Shown here: one piece after another, positions 37,901 through 49,500 of the stretch
How positions within the stretch are numbered: the first letter of the stretch is position 1
Layout: every line of letters starts with the position of its first letter
Source: Ligula intestinalis
Lineage: Eukaryota > Platyhelminthes > Cestoda > Diphyllobothriidea > Diphyllobothriidae
DNA: 64,000 nt
Reading direction: 5' to 3'
Assembly (NCBI GenBank): GCA_036362985.1
Contig: JAYGXS010000006.1
Location: 11,038,391-11,102,390 of the forward strand
Position numbers and translations under genes: made by a program
The notes under the pieces: generated by a model
Seen by the model: the letters and a program-made list of their open reading frames with translations, nothing else
What the model was told of the DNA's origin: nothing
Database searches by the model: none

Positions 37901-38004
37901 CTGCATTTCGTCAAGTTAATACTCCACACTCTTATTATCGTTATATTATGCCCAAAAAGGGTGTTCTGTTCTTGTCTAAACAAAGGGTGTGGACGGGTTC
38001 AGCT

Positions 38005-39310
38005 GAGAAACAATTTACTTCACCTATGTCTATCGCCCAGATTACTGTGCCATATTAAAATGAACAAAATTATTTTTTTACAAAAAAGAAAGTAAGCTGA
38101 AATTAATTGACAGACGCATTGTCTACCTAATAATGTTCAACTAGCATTATGAGTTTTGCAAACTAAGATATCTAAAACAAAACGGAGATCTTCATTTTAA
38201 ATCAAAAACATAATAGAATGATGATGACTCGTAAGGAATCCCTGTTGCTCCAATGATATAAGGGTTCATCACTTTCTAGGCTTGCCCGGTCACTTACTGC
38301 AAAGGTGAGCAATCACATGAACAATTATACACTTTTCAGTGTTTTTTTTAAACAAAAATAGTACAGCACAAATAGAAAGTGGATTAGCATGAATCAAACC
38401 TCAGGAATAAAATACTAAGATATGGGGTAACTTTAATTAAAGTAACGACACTAGCTGACTGCAAATATGTATAGTCATGCTGCTACTGTTACTGTGTGAG
38501 GTGATAGCGATATAAAACAAAGAAAGCTTAAAATGGGTGTCTATTGAGCATTGGTACAAAATATGCAAAGACGAATAAATTTGACTCAAGAAAGTTGCCG
38601 AAGAAAACCACCAGTGGGCAAATGATAACCTGGTTACTCGAGGTTTATTTTGATAAATGTCATCACGGATGAAATAATCGTCAGAATTTTACTCATTTAC
38701 ATATGTAAATTTTGTCAGTCGGAAGTTTTCTGCGGTTGTCAAAATACTCGAGCAACATGCAGTTGTGCGGAAAAATTAGGGGTTAGTGGATATACTTCGT
38801 TCGCAATTATTTTCTCGGCTTTCCCCCAATTTTTGTACGAATTCACCGGTGGCTACGTTGTTTGCTCCGGATGTCATCATGTTCTACAAATCAGAAGGAA
38901 TTTTATGGCAGAGCACGTGCCTATATAACAGGGGGTATGAACTTTGATACCACATATAAAGATCAACGGCGCAGTCGCTATATTAATAATTCCAAAAAGA
39001 AGAACCAGCTATTTCTTGTTTCTGATTTGAAAACCACTTATGCAGGTGTTTAACTGTTTAGGTCGTTAGTTGCCTTTCTGTACTTGCGTTTGCAGGTGGT
39101 TTGTGACTTCGTAAATGCAATTTGAGGTGGCAGATATAAGTACTTTGGGTAAGCGAAAATACTACTGGCAGCCTGCTTAGTTGATCAGGTCTGTTAAAGA
39201 TGATGATAAAATCCATCGTTTTATATCAATAAACACCTAGATAACGACGAGTCTATTGTCCATGAAACTTGAAGTAGCCTACATATGCTGCGCGAAGGAC
39301 GACCAGTGGA
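38005..39310 (+). repeat. Segmental duplication, copy 2
   Basis: Direct-repeat partner of 34590-35770 plus 37431-37900. It lies immediately downstream of copy 1, so the arrangement is tandem. It lacks the PLE end and the 1.65-kb segment. No open frame is conserved between the copies. Confidence 0.75.
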
Positions 39311-41160
39311 AGCGCCTGGAACATGTATCCGACGTTCGATTGCCCCGCTGATCTTCATGCAATAGAGTTGAACATCTCTGTTTCGTGTATGAACCTTCCC
39401 TTTAATATTGTTTTTAGGTTTCACTGTTCATTGATGACGTATGTGTAGTGAAAATGACATTTCTGTTGAGCTATAGATTTTCAATTTTCTGCACGCGTCT
39501 CATTTTGTTACGGCGTTATTCAACGTCCCATTTCAGGAGATAAGCTGTCGCGAATGATTTCGCTACCAACAGACGTTAATCTCCTTAATTGAAATCGTAA
39601 AAATAATTATAACGCTTCTGTTTTATTGAAGTTTTGCAGTCAGCCCTCTCTCGTGTGACTTTGGTTTGCATACTAGACAAGACGTACTTGGAACTAGGAT
39701 TTTGATTTCTTAGCTCTTGACTTTTATGCCTCTTTAGGATGTTCGTATTTGAGGCCTATAGGAAGCCATTCAATTGCAATTTTTTCGCCAATGAAATTCA
39801 TCGAGTGACTACATAGTTGTCAAATGTGTGACAACCTCTGTACCGGAAAGGGCAAATCTAATGTGGTACCAGCCACTTAAGTATCAAGAACTTTGGGAAT
39901 TTTGCACTTAGACTATCTTGTGCGCCCAGTCTACTGCAAATCATGGAATGCAAAAATTCGACTACCCTAGTGAAAGGTAGACGTAATTAACGTACATCAG
40001 CACGCAAGGTTGAATCCTGTAAAAAACAACAAAGTTTACCATAGCATTATAGTCAAATATGCACAACTATATGCGAAAAATGCATTTATTCCCTCATAAG
40101 CATTCAAACCATCACTAAAGATAGAATAATTTGCAAAAGAAAGTAAAATTTAAGCCCGCATTATTTGTTTATTTTTACCGGTAGTTTTTGCCACACAAAA
40201 CTCCAATAATGAAGGTATTTACTACACTGATGTCACAGGTACTAGCTTAACGTAAAGACACGCGGTTTTCCTTGAGTTTGTGCAATTATATGATGCAGGT
40301 GCAAAAACATGTGCCTAATCCTCATCTCCTGAGAGGATGTCGGTGATGAAATTCTCCATATTTTGCTCTCATAAGAAAACACAGAAATATTCAGAAAAAG
40401 TCGAAGGAGGTTTGATGATAATCGAGGTTAATCACATCTCGGTGTTGCACGTGCAGAACACGTCGGGGTCACTATTATCGCAGAAATCACGCGATTGGTC
40501 CAAGGACTGCCATAAACGTTACCTGTAGGGTTTTCTAGTAGGTAAGCACGAGTTTTTATATTTCCTTGTCTACTTTCCGAGAATATTATTGTTCGATCTT
40601 GGAGAAAACCCTTCGAATCAAATCTTTTCATGCTCGACGGCGAAATGCACCAGCTAATGTGGAGTAATGACATGCTATTCATAAGCTGCCAACCGGTGGG
40701 CCGTCATATGTAACCACGCGGTTAATTATCATATTGAGATAACGTTTACTTGCTCATGTATAAATATCAATTTTCAGACGCCGCCAATAAAGGTTGGTTC
40801 CGAAGGTCTGGAATTAGGCACGCTAAATGTGGTTGGTCAAAAAATGTGTATCAGAACAGATATTTTAAGATGAGAAGGCTACGATAACACTTCTAGCCTG
40901 ACCTATGAATGACACTTTCAAGAAGTAGTTTGGACTGCGAGTTGCCTTGCTTTTTCAGTGAGAAAATCTTGATTTCCTCCATAAACCAAATGATAATTTG
41001 CAAAACTGCGCACGTCTGTGGTTTGATAGTTAGTGGGATCGCACCGTTTCTTAATGCACTGTCAGTTATTCTTATTAGCATTACAATAGCCAACGAAAAG
41101 CTACTGTTATGCTATCATTTGTCGCATTTCAGGAAAAGTCGTTTTGGCCATCCAGGTAAC
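39311..41160. other. Gene-free AT-rich stretch
   Basis: No recognised gene. The 170-codon frame 40909-41421 runs into the PLE end at 41161-41340 and its C-terminal part is a translation of that motif. Confidence 0.55.
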
Positions 41161-41340
41161 ATCGGCAAGGTCAGCGGGCATATCTGTGTGTGGCAAGCAG
41201 AGCAAAAAATCTCTCAAACGATAGCCAAACTCTTCTTTCTGCTATTGTTCATGTCCCTGATGATGATTCCGCGACGGATGTCAAAATTTCAGGTGAATAA
41301 ACATATTGCCTCAGCGATCGAGTCTTCTCCTTCTCTTTCT
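41161..41340 (+). mobile_element. PLE terminal end with hammerhead-like motif
   Basis: Leader TCTTTCTGCTATTGTTCATG, then CTGATGA (41257-41263, the canonical box), a 19-nt hairpin TTCCG, CGA, CGGAT, then AAAAT (for GAAAC), TTC, AGG, TGAATAAACATATTGCCTCA, and a CGATCGAGTCTTCTCCTTCTC tail. The stem is close to the consensus, but the GAAAC and GTC boxes are mutated, so activity is unlikely. Confidence 0.75.
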
Positions 41341-41779
41341 GGTATGTTCGCTGGGCCGGTACTGGGCATCATCCATATAAAAAGGACCGCAAAACAGTTG
41401 CATACTACGATCAAAATTTAGGTTTTGGATCCCTACAGATGATCGTATGGTAATTAAGATTGGTTCAGTTGAAGGCCATGCTGAAAAAAATAAGAGTTAG
41501 TGATGGGGCTATTGCTGGTGCAATTTTTTCTTCACCAGCCTGGAAAATCAGTGTGACTTAAAATGTAACAGCAATTTAAGTCAAACCTCCCTCTGGTTGA
41601 ACCGCGAAGTTACAAGGTTTTAAGTCGCAGTAAGGAGAATTCATAGTTACCTCAGAAAAGTGTTCACTGGCCTGCCTGCTGGGTCAAATGCCTAATTGAC
41701 GGTATGCCACGCATTGATACAAAAGTTGTGCATTCAGAAACCCCAAGTGCTTTTCCACAAAGAAACCCTCCTTAATGCA

Positions 41780-41959
41780 TTTCTACTAGCACTCCCAATC
41801 TTTTGGAGAATAAATTGCGATCGCTCTGATGATATCTCTAAGGTAGAATCCGCGATGGATGTCGAGACATTGAGCAAATACATGTCTTGTCCCGGCGATT
41901 GCAGCTTCTTCTCAGGAAGCTTGTTTGCCCGATGTTCCGGATTCTGGCTTGAACCCATC
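41780..41959 (+). mobile_element. PLE terminal end with insertion
   Basis: CTCTGATGATATC (core at 41826-41832), about 13 extra bases, then AATCCGCGATGGAT hairpin, GTC, GAGAC (for GAAAC), ATTGAGCAAATACATGTCTTG, CCCGGCGATTGCAGCTTCTTCTC. It is the second plus-oriented end within 700 bp of the one at 41257, followed by the PLE coding remnant at 42180-42750. Confidence 0.7.
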
Positions 41960-42012
41960 TGGGAGGATGGGTTCAAACCCGAATCAGATACGTCAAGCAA
42001 ACATACTTCTGC
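41913..42012. repeat. Inverted repeat at PLE tail
   Basis: Left arm 41913-41959, right arm 41966-42012, loop of 6 nt. The inner 9 bp (GAACCCATC / GATGGGTTC) are exact; the outer parts (GGAAGCTTGTTTGC... against GCAAACATACTTCTG) match with mismatches. The left arm is the tail of the PLE end, so the right arm is an inverted piece of a similar tail. Confidence 0.7.
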
Positions 42013-42179
42013 ACTTCTTCCCGGAAAGGTCCAGGAAGGTCCATCTATCAAAAAACCACGTAGAAAGGACAAAACAAACACTTTCTTAGTTTCGTTCCAA
42101 TTCAGAGTAAACCAAACTTGGTTTTGTGCCTTTTCAAAAGAGCCTTTATAATCTGTTCTGTGGATACGATCGATGAGGA

Positions 42180-42750
42180 GAGGAGTTTTTTTCAAGAATG
42201 TGCTGCTTGGAAACGGCTACCCTGTGAAATTTACTGATAAATATCAAAACCGTAGACAAGAAATTACTCCTGAAATATCAGTACCAAAAAAGCCGGTGAT
42301 AATGTCTTCAACGTGATTAAGCGGAGGCTTCGAGGCCCACTTGAAAGAACCTATCCCGCCGCTAAATTGTTGTGCATAAGCACAACAGCGACCATTCCAT
42401 TTTGACCGACTGAGAAACATCTGCCGTTGCACGCCACTCTAAACTGCGTTTACAAGTTTACATTTAGATGCAGATGCAAAAACATTGGGCGCGCGCAAAG
42501 GCAGTTGGCAATGCGGTCAGCTGAACACATGCCGAAGTGGTTGCTCAGGGCGGAACATAAAGTACCCAAGAGTTCAAACACTAATTGCTTAGTGGACACT
42601 GGCCATACAGTCGAACAAACAACTGCATTTGAGGTCGTACTTCGGGTGACGACCGGGCGTCTCCTACGTTTTGCGGAGGCCGCTGCAATACGGAGCAGAA
42701 ACCTAGAACTCTGTAAGCAGCTAAACCATGTGATGAACCTCGCATAGTTA
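42180..42750 (+). pseudogene. Penelope-like element C-terminal region with GIY-YIG domain, frameshifted
   Basis: The first frame reads NVLLGNGYPVKFTDKY (about 42196-42243), a segment usually found just before the PLE endonuclease. After a frameshift near 42310 comes VIKRRLRGPLERTYPAAKLL, CISTTATIPF, an in-frame TGA (about 42403), NCVYKFTFRCRCKNIGRAQR, QLAMRSAEHMPKWL, CLVDTGHTVEQTTAFEVVLR, and GRLLRFAEAAAIRSRNLELC. VYKF and NIGR occupy the GIY and YIG places, with N replacing the tyrosine. AEH and the C-terminal RFAEAAAI block are typical. It belongs to a third PLE lineage and is the longest continuous coding match in the window. Confidence 0.85.
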
Positions 42751-45099
42751 TGGTAACGATCGATAAACTCATTCCTGCTTATGCCTCCTCGTCAGCCTTA
42801 GGAGTGACGGCTACTCTGTTTCCTGCCCCAACCCCCACCCCTTTTAACCACGTCCTGCAGCTTTTCATGGACTCTACCTTTACCTATCAAATTTCAGCCT
42901 TCGAGACTGACACTTAATTGGACAGTTAATTCGCTTATTAATAGGCAATGACCGTCTGCAGCTGATTGAGAGATCACGAAATTTCGTGACGTCATTAAAC
43001 CCTGATCAACTCGTCATCTTCGCTTTGCTCAAATTTCTTCGGGGAAAACAATGTTTCAATGAGAACTCTCAGTATTCGCTCTCCAGTCGCGTTCATTGCC
43101 TAACTCGTCAACACTGATAGTGTCGCATAAAAAGTCCATTCAGCAAGCGTTTAGGGTTGAGCCGCCATTGTTTTCCTCCTTCCATTTGCACGTTCATTTT
43201 CTTATTTATAGGTCGGTTGGCCTACTTCGTGCATAAGAAACCGATTTTAGCCCACTTTGTTTATTTCAACTACAAAGACGCACGAAACTACCGCTGTTTC
43301 GAAAGCAGTCCAAGTTGGCCTTTATTTGGCGAACCATCCAAGGATATATACCCACAAGTCGACAATTGAAGTCATTGACGGTTGTGGATTGCTTTTCATT
43401 TCCCACTGTTTTTAGTTTTCGTGTCTTCTTGTGCATGACGGACGTTTGGCTGAAAATTGTGTAGTTATATTTTCAAAATGAGGCGTATCTTTCTTTCTCA
43501 TTTCCAGTCTAACTTAATAATTATTCACACAAGTCGTCAGTCTGTTTAATCTTTTGACGCAAATGTGGCATCCTTTCAGCAATTCCAGCGCCCTGGACCG
43601 CTGTGGACCAAAAGAAACTTAGCTGGCCTGGCGTACTGAGGGATTACAAAAACATTACATTCCGCCAACGTACTCAATGAGAATTCACCCGACGGATGGT
43701 AACAGTAATCCCAACTAAGCCGGAGATTTAAAAAAAAATTACAAACGCGCTAGGGCTAAAGGGAATGGTTTAGTTCCTCGGCCAAAGAACACTTCCCAAC
43801 GCGAAGACAAGACTATATTCTTCGGTTTTTGTTAGAGCTCAATCTTTTCATAACTTTCACTGATGCTCTTTAACTAATGGCAATGAAGCTATTAGCGGGA
43901 TGAATGGAAAAACTTTGATTTCGTGGATGTTCATATGGAAGAGAAAAGATAACTATCATTTTCTTATAGTTATCCAAGAAAACTGTCATACTAGTGCGTT
44001 GTGTTGCTCTAGTGACTGTCTGCCCTGCTTTTGGCTAAAACAGACGTCTCTCGTGCAAAAAATGTCCACGTGCCCAGTAATTTGTCTTAAAACAAAGACA
44101 ACGTGCTAAGTTGAAGCGAGAGTTTGAAAAATGGAATGCAAAACGGAACACTTTTAAATTCCGTAGCCGATCGAAAAAATCTCAAAAAACAAAAATTAGG
44201 CGAAAGAGCCATTATGGTTTTTTTAACGTTGTGAATGTCGATAGTGCTTCTAACAGACTGTGAGTTTTTAAAATGGTTCCGGAACTATAGCCAACCTTAT
44301 TGTTAAACTCAGCGGCTACGATGTTATTAGAACCTACACCGACAACTGCAAATCGTATGTACTGCTAACAGTCTGAAACCATGAACTACCGACGTCCAAA
44401 GTTGGAACAATTATTTTGGTTGTTTTTTTTTCAATAAAGTGAGTCTGGTAGACAAGAAACGGTTTAAAGACTGACTGTTTAGGGACTCCCATTTAGTCAA
44501 TCAACTAACTCTGCCAGAATCGGTAGACGTCAGGCGTTGAGAAACGATAAAATGAGCAACTAGTCTTAAATCTGTTTAAACATGCTGCGCCTTTCAGGGC
44601 CTCCTATGTTGGCTGTACATAAGTGCCGTGGAATTGAACTGTACCGAGATCGACAATTTATTATCCCAACCTATATGAATAATTTAAATCGGTCAAGGGG
44701 ACCTCTTTAATATTTAAATCCTGTTTTGTGAAAATGAACGTTTCCAAAATGATAAATGCGGCCTATCAAGATGATGAGAGAAAATTTGCATTTGCGCAAA
44801 ACCCCCAATTCAGCAAGACATTCGGATCATCGATATACAAAAATCAGATGGGTTCCGTTGGTAATAATAAAAAACTAACGGTGAATAAGGCTGCGGAAGA
44901 CACAAATGTAGGCCGCGTAACAAATTGACTGTCAGCAGAAATGAATACGTCTATCCAAGGTGCGTCATATTACCTGATTGGCAATATACGACGTTACAGG
45001 GGATTAACAGTCAACCATCTGTCCAGATTGCAGGATGAAAATGTGCAGTTAATTTGTGCGATGAGGTTCCTGACATAAATGTCTCGCAGGTCGTTGCAT
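42751..45099. other. Gene-free stretch
   Basis: No gene recognised. It contains the palindrome and CRE-like site at 42974-42994. Otherwise AT-rich with scattered short frames. Confidence 0.55.
42974..42994. promoter_or_regulatory. Perfect 16-bp palindrome overlapping a CRE-like octamer
   Basis: TCACGAAATTTCGTGA (42974-42989) is its own reverse complement and overlaps TGACGTCA (42987-42994), the consensus CREB/ATF site. Neither proves function, as no gene starts nearby. Confidence 0.4.
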
Positions 45100-45480
45100 G
45101 AATACCAACTCCCCAGCATCAAGAACGTTCGCTGGTGAAAAAGGCGAGACTGTGCTGGCATTTCGAACCCATACTTGGTCACCAAAATAAGGCCTTGAAC
45201 GAAAAAATTAGACTGTCTTATCATGCATTCCTTCAGTGTGCTTGAGTTGCTCCTACGGAGTCGATTATATTGGCCAATTAATTACGCGGCTCTCCAAGCG
45301 GCTGTCAGATTACAATCTCTAGCCTAATTTGGGTTCACTTGATTGACTCGGCTGCAGGGTAGAAGTTTTCTAATCAAGACCCTTCATTAGTGGGTACTTG
45401 TCATGACAGCGGCAGTAGCCACAGGATTGGCCAATCCATCTTTGTGCTCGCGCACAGCGTTTACACAGACCATAAGGATT
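45100..45480 (+). pseudogene. Heavily decayed PLE GIY-YIG remnant
   Basis: Frame pieces read AGISNPYLVTKIRP, stop, TKKLDCLIMHSFS, then after a frameshift SYGVDYIGQLITRLSKRLSD and, after more breaks, text ending RIGQSIFVLA. YGVDYIGQ with TRLSKRLS matches the YIG..T.RLS.R segment of PLE endonucleases and retains the YIG tyrosine. Downstream frames are broken by several stops. The call rests on about 20 residues plus context, so it is less certain than the others. Confidence 0.5.
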
Positions 45481-45894
45481 CTCTAGCCCAAGATGAACTC
45501 AACACATGTGTTTAAAGGATCTTGTTACAATGACAGAACAGACGTCGATAATTGCCAGAGCCCTGCATTCCTCTCTACCTCCTTAATCCCCAGACGGAAC
45601 TAAACTATAACTCCTGCCCTCATAACGTCCTTAATTCTCTTCCTATCCATAGTTCCCATTTATGGGTTGCTTTAACTGTTGCTACCCTATCCTCCCTAAA
45701 TAACCATATAGTACTGACGATGAGCAATCGGAAGCGTATTTTTTTTCTCAAAAAAGACGTCTTAACTTTTTTACATAGGTAGCATCACTGAATATGCCCT
45801 ATCTGTTTTCATCGGGAAAGTGCAGCCTCATACAAGATCGCCATTTATGATCCTGTACCGACCCCCTTTCTTAGTCATGCTTTCCTCGGACGCC

Positions 45895-46330
45895 GCGCGG
45901 ACTAGGTCACGTCTGGTGTGACCACCACGCGTCAGCAAGACACCACAGTCAAGGCCTCGGTTCAAGGTCACTCCTGTCTGGCTTTCTTAAGGCGGTATAG
46001 TCTCACTAGCCAACCACTTCTCAAGATTAGACCAGTGCCCGAGATGCGGACGATTTGTTTACGTTCATTCACTTCCAGAGCCGACGACTCACTGTTCGGT
46101 TGCAGACTCTCTGGACTCCGGCTCCTTCATGGCCTGCCTGCACTCGTCTGGAAGTCACTTCTCCTATTGCTTACATACTACGCTTGTTCCTACCTTAGCA
46201 AACTCTCCCTGACACTATGGCCTTTCACGCATTATCCTATTCCACTAGCTTATACATGTTGGGATATGTTCTCTCCTCTATTAACTGGCTGGACCACATC
46301 GTATCCCACATTGTTGACCCCGACGTTCAA
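45895..46330 (+). repeat. Dispersed repeat pair, copy 1
   Basis: Matches 60440-60830 in the same orientation. Landmarks: GGTTCAAGGTCAC, TCTGGACTCCGGC, TTCATGGC, TGCACTCGTCTG, AGTCACTT, CACTATGGCCTTTCACGC.TTATC, and CCTCTATTAAC.GG...ACCAC.TCGTATTCCAC-like text. Both copies are open over about 60-80 codons in the same frame, but the shared residues follow the nucleotide similarity. Confidence 0.7.
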
Positions 46331-47540
46331 TTAACTCCACATTCCACAATTCAGTCGGTTATCGGCATTACTCAAAGCATGACATTGTCGTGTAGTTTTA
46401 ACTAACGGCAATTTTGTGTAAAATGTTCCAGTAATTTTACAAGGCACTTGGCCGTCAAGTTTATTTTCCAGCCCTGCAATAAGGCCTACTCTTCGGTAAA
46501 TCAAAATTTCCTTACGGTTTTAATGCCTTACCCTTAGTTGCAAAGGCCCTGAAGACACTCTGTTTCACTCGGTTTGTTATATCTTTGGTTTTTTCGAAGT
46601 TTTTTGGTGTAGGGTACAAAGACCGCATTAGAACAGCCTCCGGTGATCCAAAATACTGAAAAGACACGAGTACATTTTTTCAGTACTTGCTCATAATAGC
46701 ATTGACCTACGCAGGTCTCGACAATCCCGGCTTAATATTCTTTGTTTTTTACTCCCAAAAAGCAGGACCATCACATTAAGTTGATTATATAAGCTGACCG
46801 TCTCTCACGTAATTACACTCCATTTACGGAGATCTAGTGTAAATAATTGACTGGAAGAAACAGTAGAATGCCGTACTTGGTACCATCAAAGTTATTAGCC
46901 AGGAATATTTGCACTAGTACTGTAGAGATTTTCCAATCCTTATCTTTAATCAGAATATACCCAAGGTCTATCCCTATCCAAAGTCATGTCAACGGGAGCT
47001 TAACCCTCACACGACAGCGATTTTATATCCCAGTCGCCGAATGTTCCCATTTGCCACACTTCTGACGCGCGCTAAACATGCATGCTTATATAATTCCCAG
47101 ATTCAGACATATTCAGTTGATCCAGGGAGCAAACGTTTTTATTTTGTCTGCTACTCCCCCGGAGTATGTGTAGGCGAAATTATGCTTCTAGAGCCAACCG
47201 TTCTTAGGGAAAAGTGGGCGTGCACATGGTCTACTTCAAACAGTCCTCCTAGAATTCGATTGGCTAGCGCCTGCCGATGCCTCGCGCTGGTTGGTTCTGG
47301 CTTGATCGATGTCAGCGCGTAGAAACACGCCGCCTGCACGTGCGTAGGGCAGGGCGCTGAGTGGCGTAGCGTGAGATCAAACGTCTGCTCGGCACTCATT
47401 CGTCTCTTGCTTCCCTATGCTAATGCGTATGTGTGCGCATCTAATTGGTGAAGGGAGGATGCCTCGACGTCCGGTTTTGGTTCTTCTGCTCATATAACGG
47501 TTGCTGGAGTTTAGGTAAAAAGTTCGCATATCTGAGACGA
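46331..47540. other. Gene-free stretch with a GC-rich patch
   Basis: No gene recognised. 47150-47470 is GC-rich and open on both strands for about 80-90 codons, with no domain and no convincing match elsewhere in the window; it ends next to the PLE end at 47545. Confidence 0.5.
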
Positions 47541-47544
47541 TGTC

Positions 47545-47625
47545 GGTTTGATCGCTAAGGGCAGTAATTTTGTTAGCCTGACGTTTCGAAATCCGCCACG
47601 GATCCATCCTCGGAGAAAATAACAA
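47545..47625 (-). mobile_element. PLE terminal end with hammerhead-like motif
   Basis: On the minus strand: CCGAGGA (degraded core), a 19-nt hairpin with seven consecutive pairs (GGATCCG with CGGATTT, loop TGG, two G-U), C, GAAAC, GTC, AGGC, TAACAAAATTACTGCCC. This is the longest continuous stem II among the copies. Solo end with no coding remnant nearby. Confidence 0.7.
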
Positions 47626-49317
47626 AAAATCTATATCTGCATATCTATATGCCCGCCTTATTTTGAGGAGTTCTCTTCAAAAATGATTATCGTATGTTTG
47701 TGCAGTAGGACCTTAATTCTAAGGAAGATGAACAGATCTTTTAACATCAGCTAACGATGTTGATGTTAGCAAAAATAAAGCAGAACTTGCTGAAATATAC
47801 AAGGAAATGAATAAATTTGAGTAGCTGGAATTGATTCTCACGAAAACAGTCGGCTGAAATAGCATACTCATGAGTATTTTATAACTGTTCAAGTTCCGTA
47901 AAATGTTCTTGTACTTGTTTCTGTGTCAGTGTTTTGTGAAGACGATGTTTAAAACTATCGCAATAAGTAATTAAAGGATAAACTAAAAGTTGAGAAGAAA
48001 ATAAGAAAAAGGAAAACGATTAGAAGAAGGAAAAGTAGGAAGAGAATAATAAGGTGGTTGAGCTTTTAGATTACGGCCCATAATAGCAAGGTTTAACTCA
48101 AAAGCCAAATGCGATTAAGCTTTTATTGTATTGTTTTTGTTTTGGACGTGTAAATAGATGTATATCAAAGCATTAAGTACATGTAGGCTCATATAATTTT
48201 AATCGAAATAAGTAGGACCCCTGCCATGTTCTTTTCATCGTTTGATCTCGAGGTTCATCTTAACTTTAAAGTGGCTTGTGGCTTTTTCCTATTCCGAGTA
48301 ATATTGCATAATTGTATACCTAAATTAGGAAAGTTTTATGCCTTATTATATGCGTTTTGTAAAAAAAAGACTTTACTGACTTCTCCTATTTACGTCATTG
48401 AGCACGAGCTGGTTCGGCTAACTACCATGTAGTCAGTTTCCCTCTTTATATAATGGGCAAAGCAGCGGTTTTTTCGTATAAAAAGTATAAAGTACAATTG
48501 TCCCCTACTTAGTATGACGTTTTCAAATCTTTTGGATTGCGCTTACACAGCCAACTACTTTTTAGAAAAAATATGCATCACATATTCACTCTTGTAATTA
48601 TTGGATAACGAAACGACTTTTCTGGCCATTATTATCTCCCTTGTTTAAGTCGATATGCAATTGCACATGCATACCTATACGAAATGTTTAAACATTCAAA
48701 TTCTTTATATATCTAAGCCTGTGCGTCGCCCACCGAAGACAAATAAAGTGCCACTTCACAGACCAAATCTATTTATAGTGGCGATTCGGAAACTTCGTAG
48801 TTTTATCACGGAATCTGCGTTACGAATAGTTCTCATGCCATTGACTTCTTCAGCCTTTTCAGCTGCCTCCTAATAAAACGCGTGTTCTACACATGAACTT
48901 TGACCTAACCGGCTGGCATTTTCCATTCCTGACCTCTCTGTCCGGTCGACTGCCGACCACGGGTTCGCGTGACCTTTGTCCCTCTTGCTGCTGCAGTAGT
49001 TTACGCCACGTTCACGTACTAGTTGGCCTCCCGTCATCTGAGCAGTTGTCACCAGGAGGTTGAATTGATTATCGTCTCGTGACAAGGCCGTTTTCCATGC
49101 TGGTCACCTGCTTTCCAATTGACCTCTTCCCTTCGCCACGGGCGCCAGTTGATCCCCCTTGCCTGTGCTCACATGTATAAACTGACTTGAACTTTCAGCG
49201 CGCAGTCTTGGATACGGCCTAGTTACTTGTGCCAGTTGGGAACAGATGGGTTCCGTTAACGATTGGGTGAACGTCCATCAGCGAGTGTCAATATCCTCTA
49301 GCCAAAACTGGTGAGAC
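47626..49317. other. Gene-free stretch
   Basis: No gene recognised. A purine-rich tract (GAA/AAG words) spans about 47985-48055. 48890-49250 is less AT-rich and directly precedes the SINE-like element. Confidence 0.55.
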
Positions 49318-49500
49318 AACGAACTCGTGGCTCAGTGGTTAGGGCGTGTGTCTCTGATCACAACGATTGCGAGTTCGAGACTCGGGTAAGGCTCCAGTTG
49401 GGTCTGAGTATGACTGAATGACGATGGCCGATAAGCCAGGAATGGCCATTCCAGTCTCTCTTGTCTTTGCCGGCAATACCTTTGTGTACTTAGCTAACCA
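49318..49500 (+). mobile_element. tRNA-derived SINE-like element, copy 1
   Basis: The head is tRNA-like: A box TGGCTCAGTGGTTAGGGC (49329-49346) and B box GAGTTCGAGACTCG (about 49371-49384), where CGAG and CTCG form the T stem. The tail ATGACTGAATGACGATGGCC and CCAGGAATGGCCATTCCAGTC matches the tail of the element at 55785, so head and tail are shared as a unit. These are the internal RNA polymerase III promoter elements. The 3' boundary is uncertain. Confidence 0.75.

Noticed and set aside
40909..41421. 170-codon open frame
   Set aside because: Its C-terminal part is a translation of the PLE terminal motif, and the first part has no domain. Likely chance.
41696..42195. Overlapping frames of 151 (plus) and 153 (minus) codons
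   Set aside because: They cover a PLE end and an inverted repeat, which opens both strands together. No domain of their own.
47985..48055. GAA/AAG-rich tract considered as a CRISPR or regular tandem repeat
   Set aside because: No unit of constant length; plain purine-rich low complexity.
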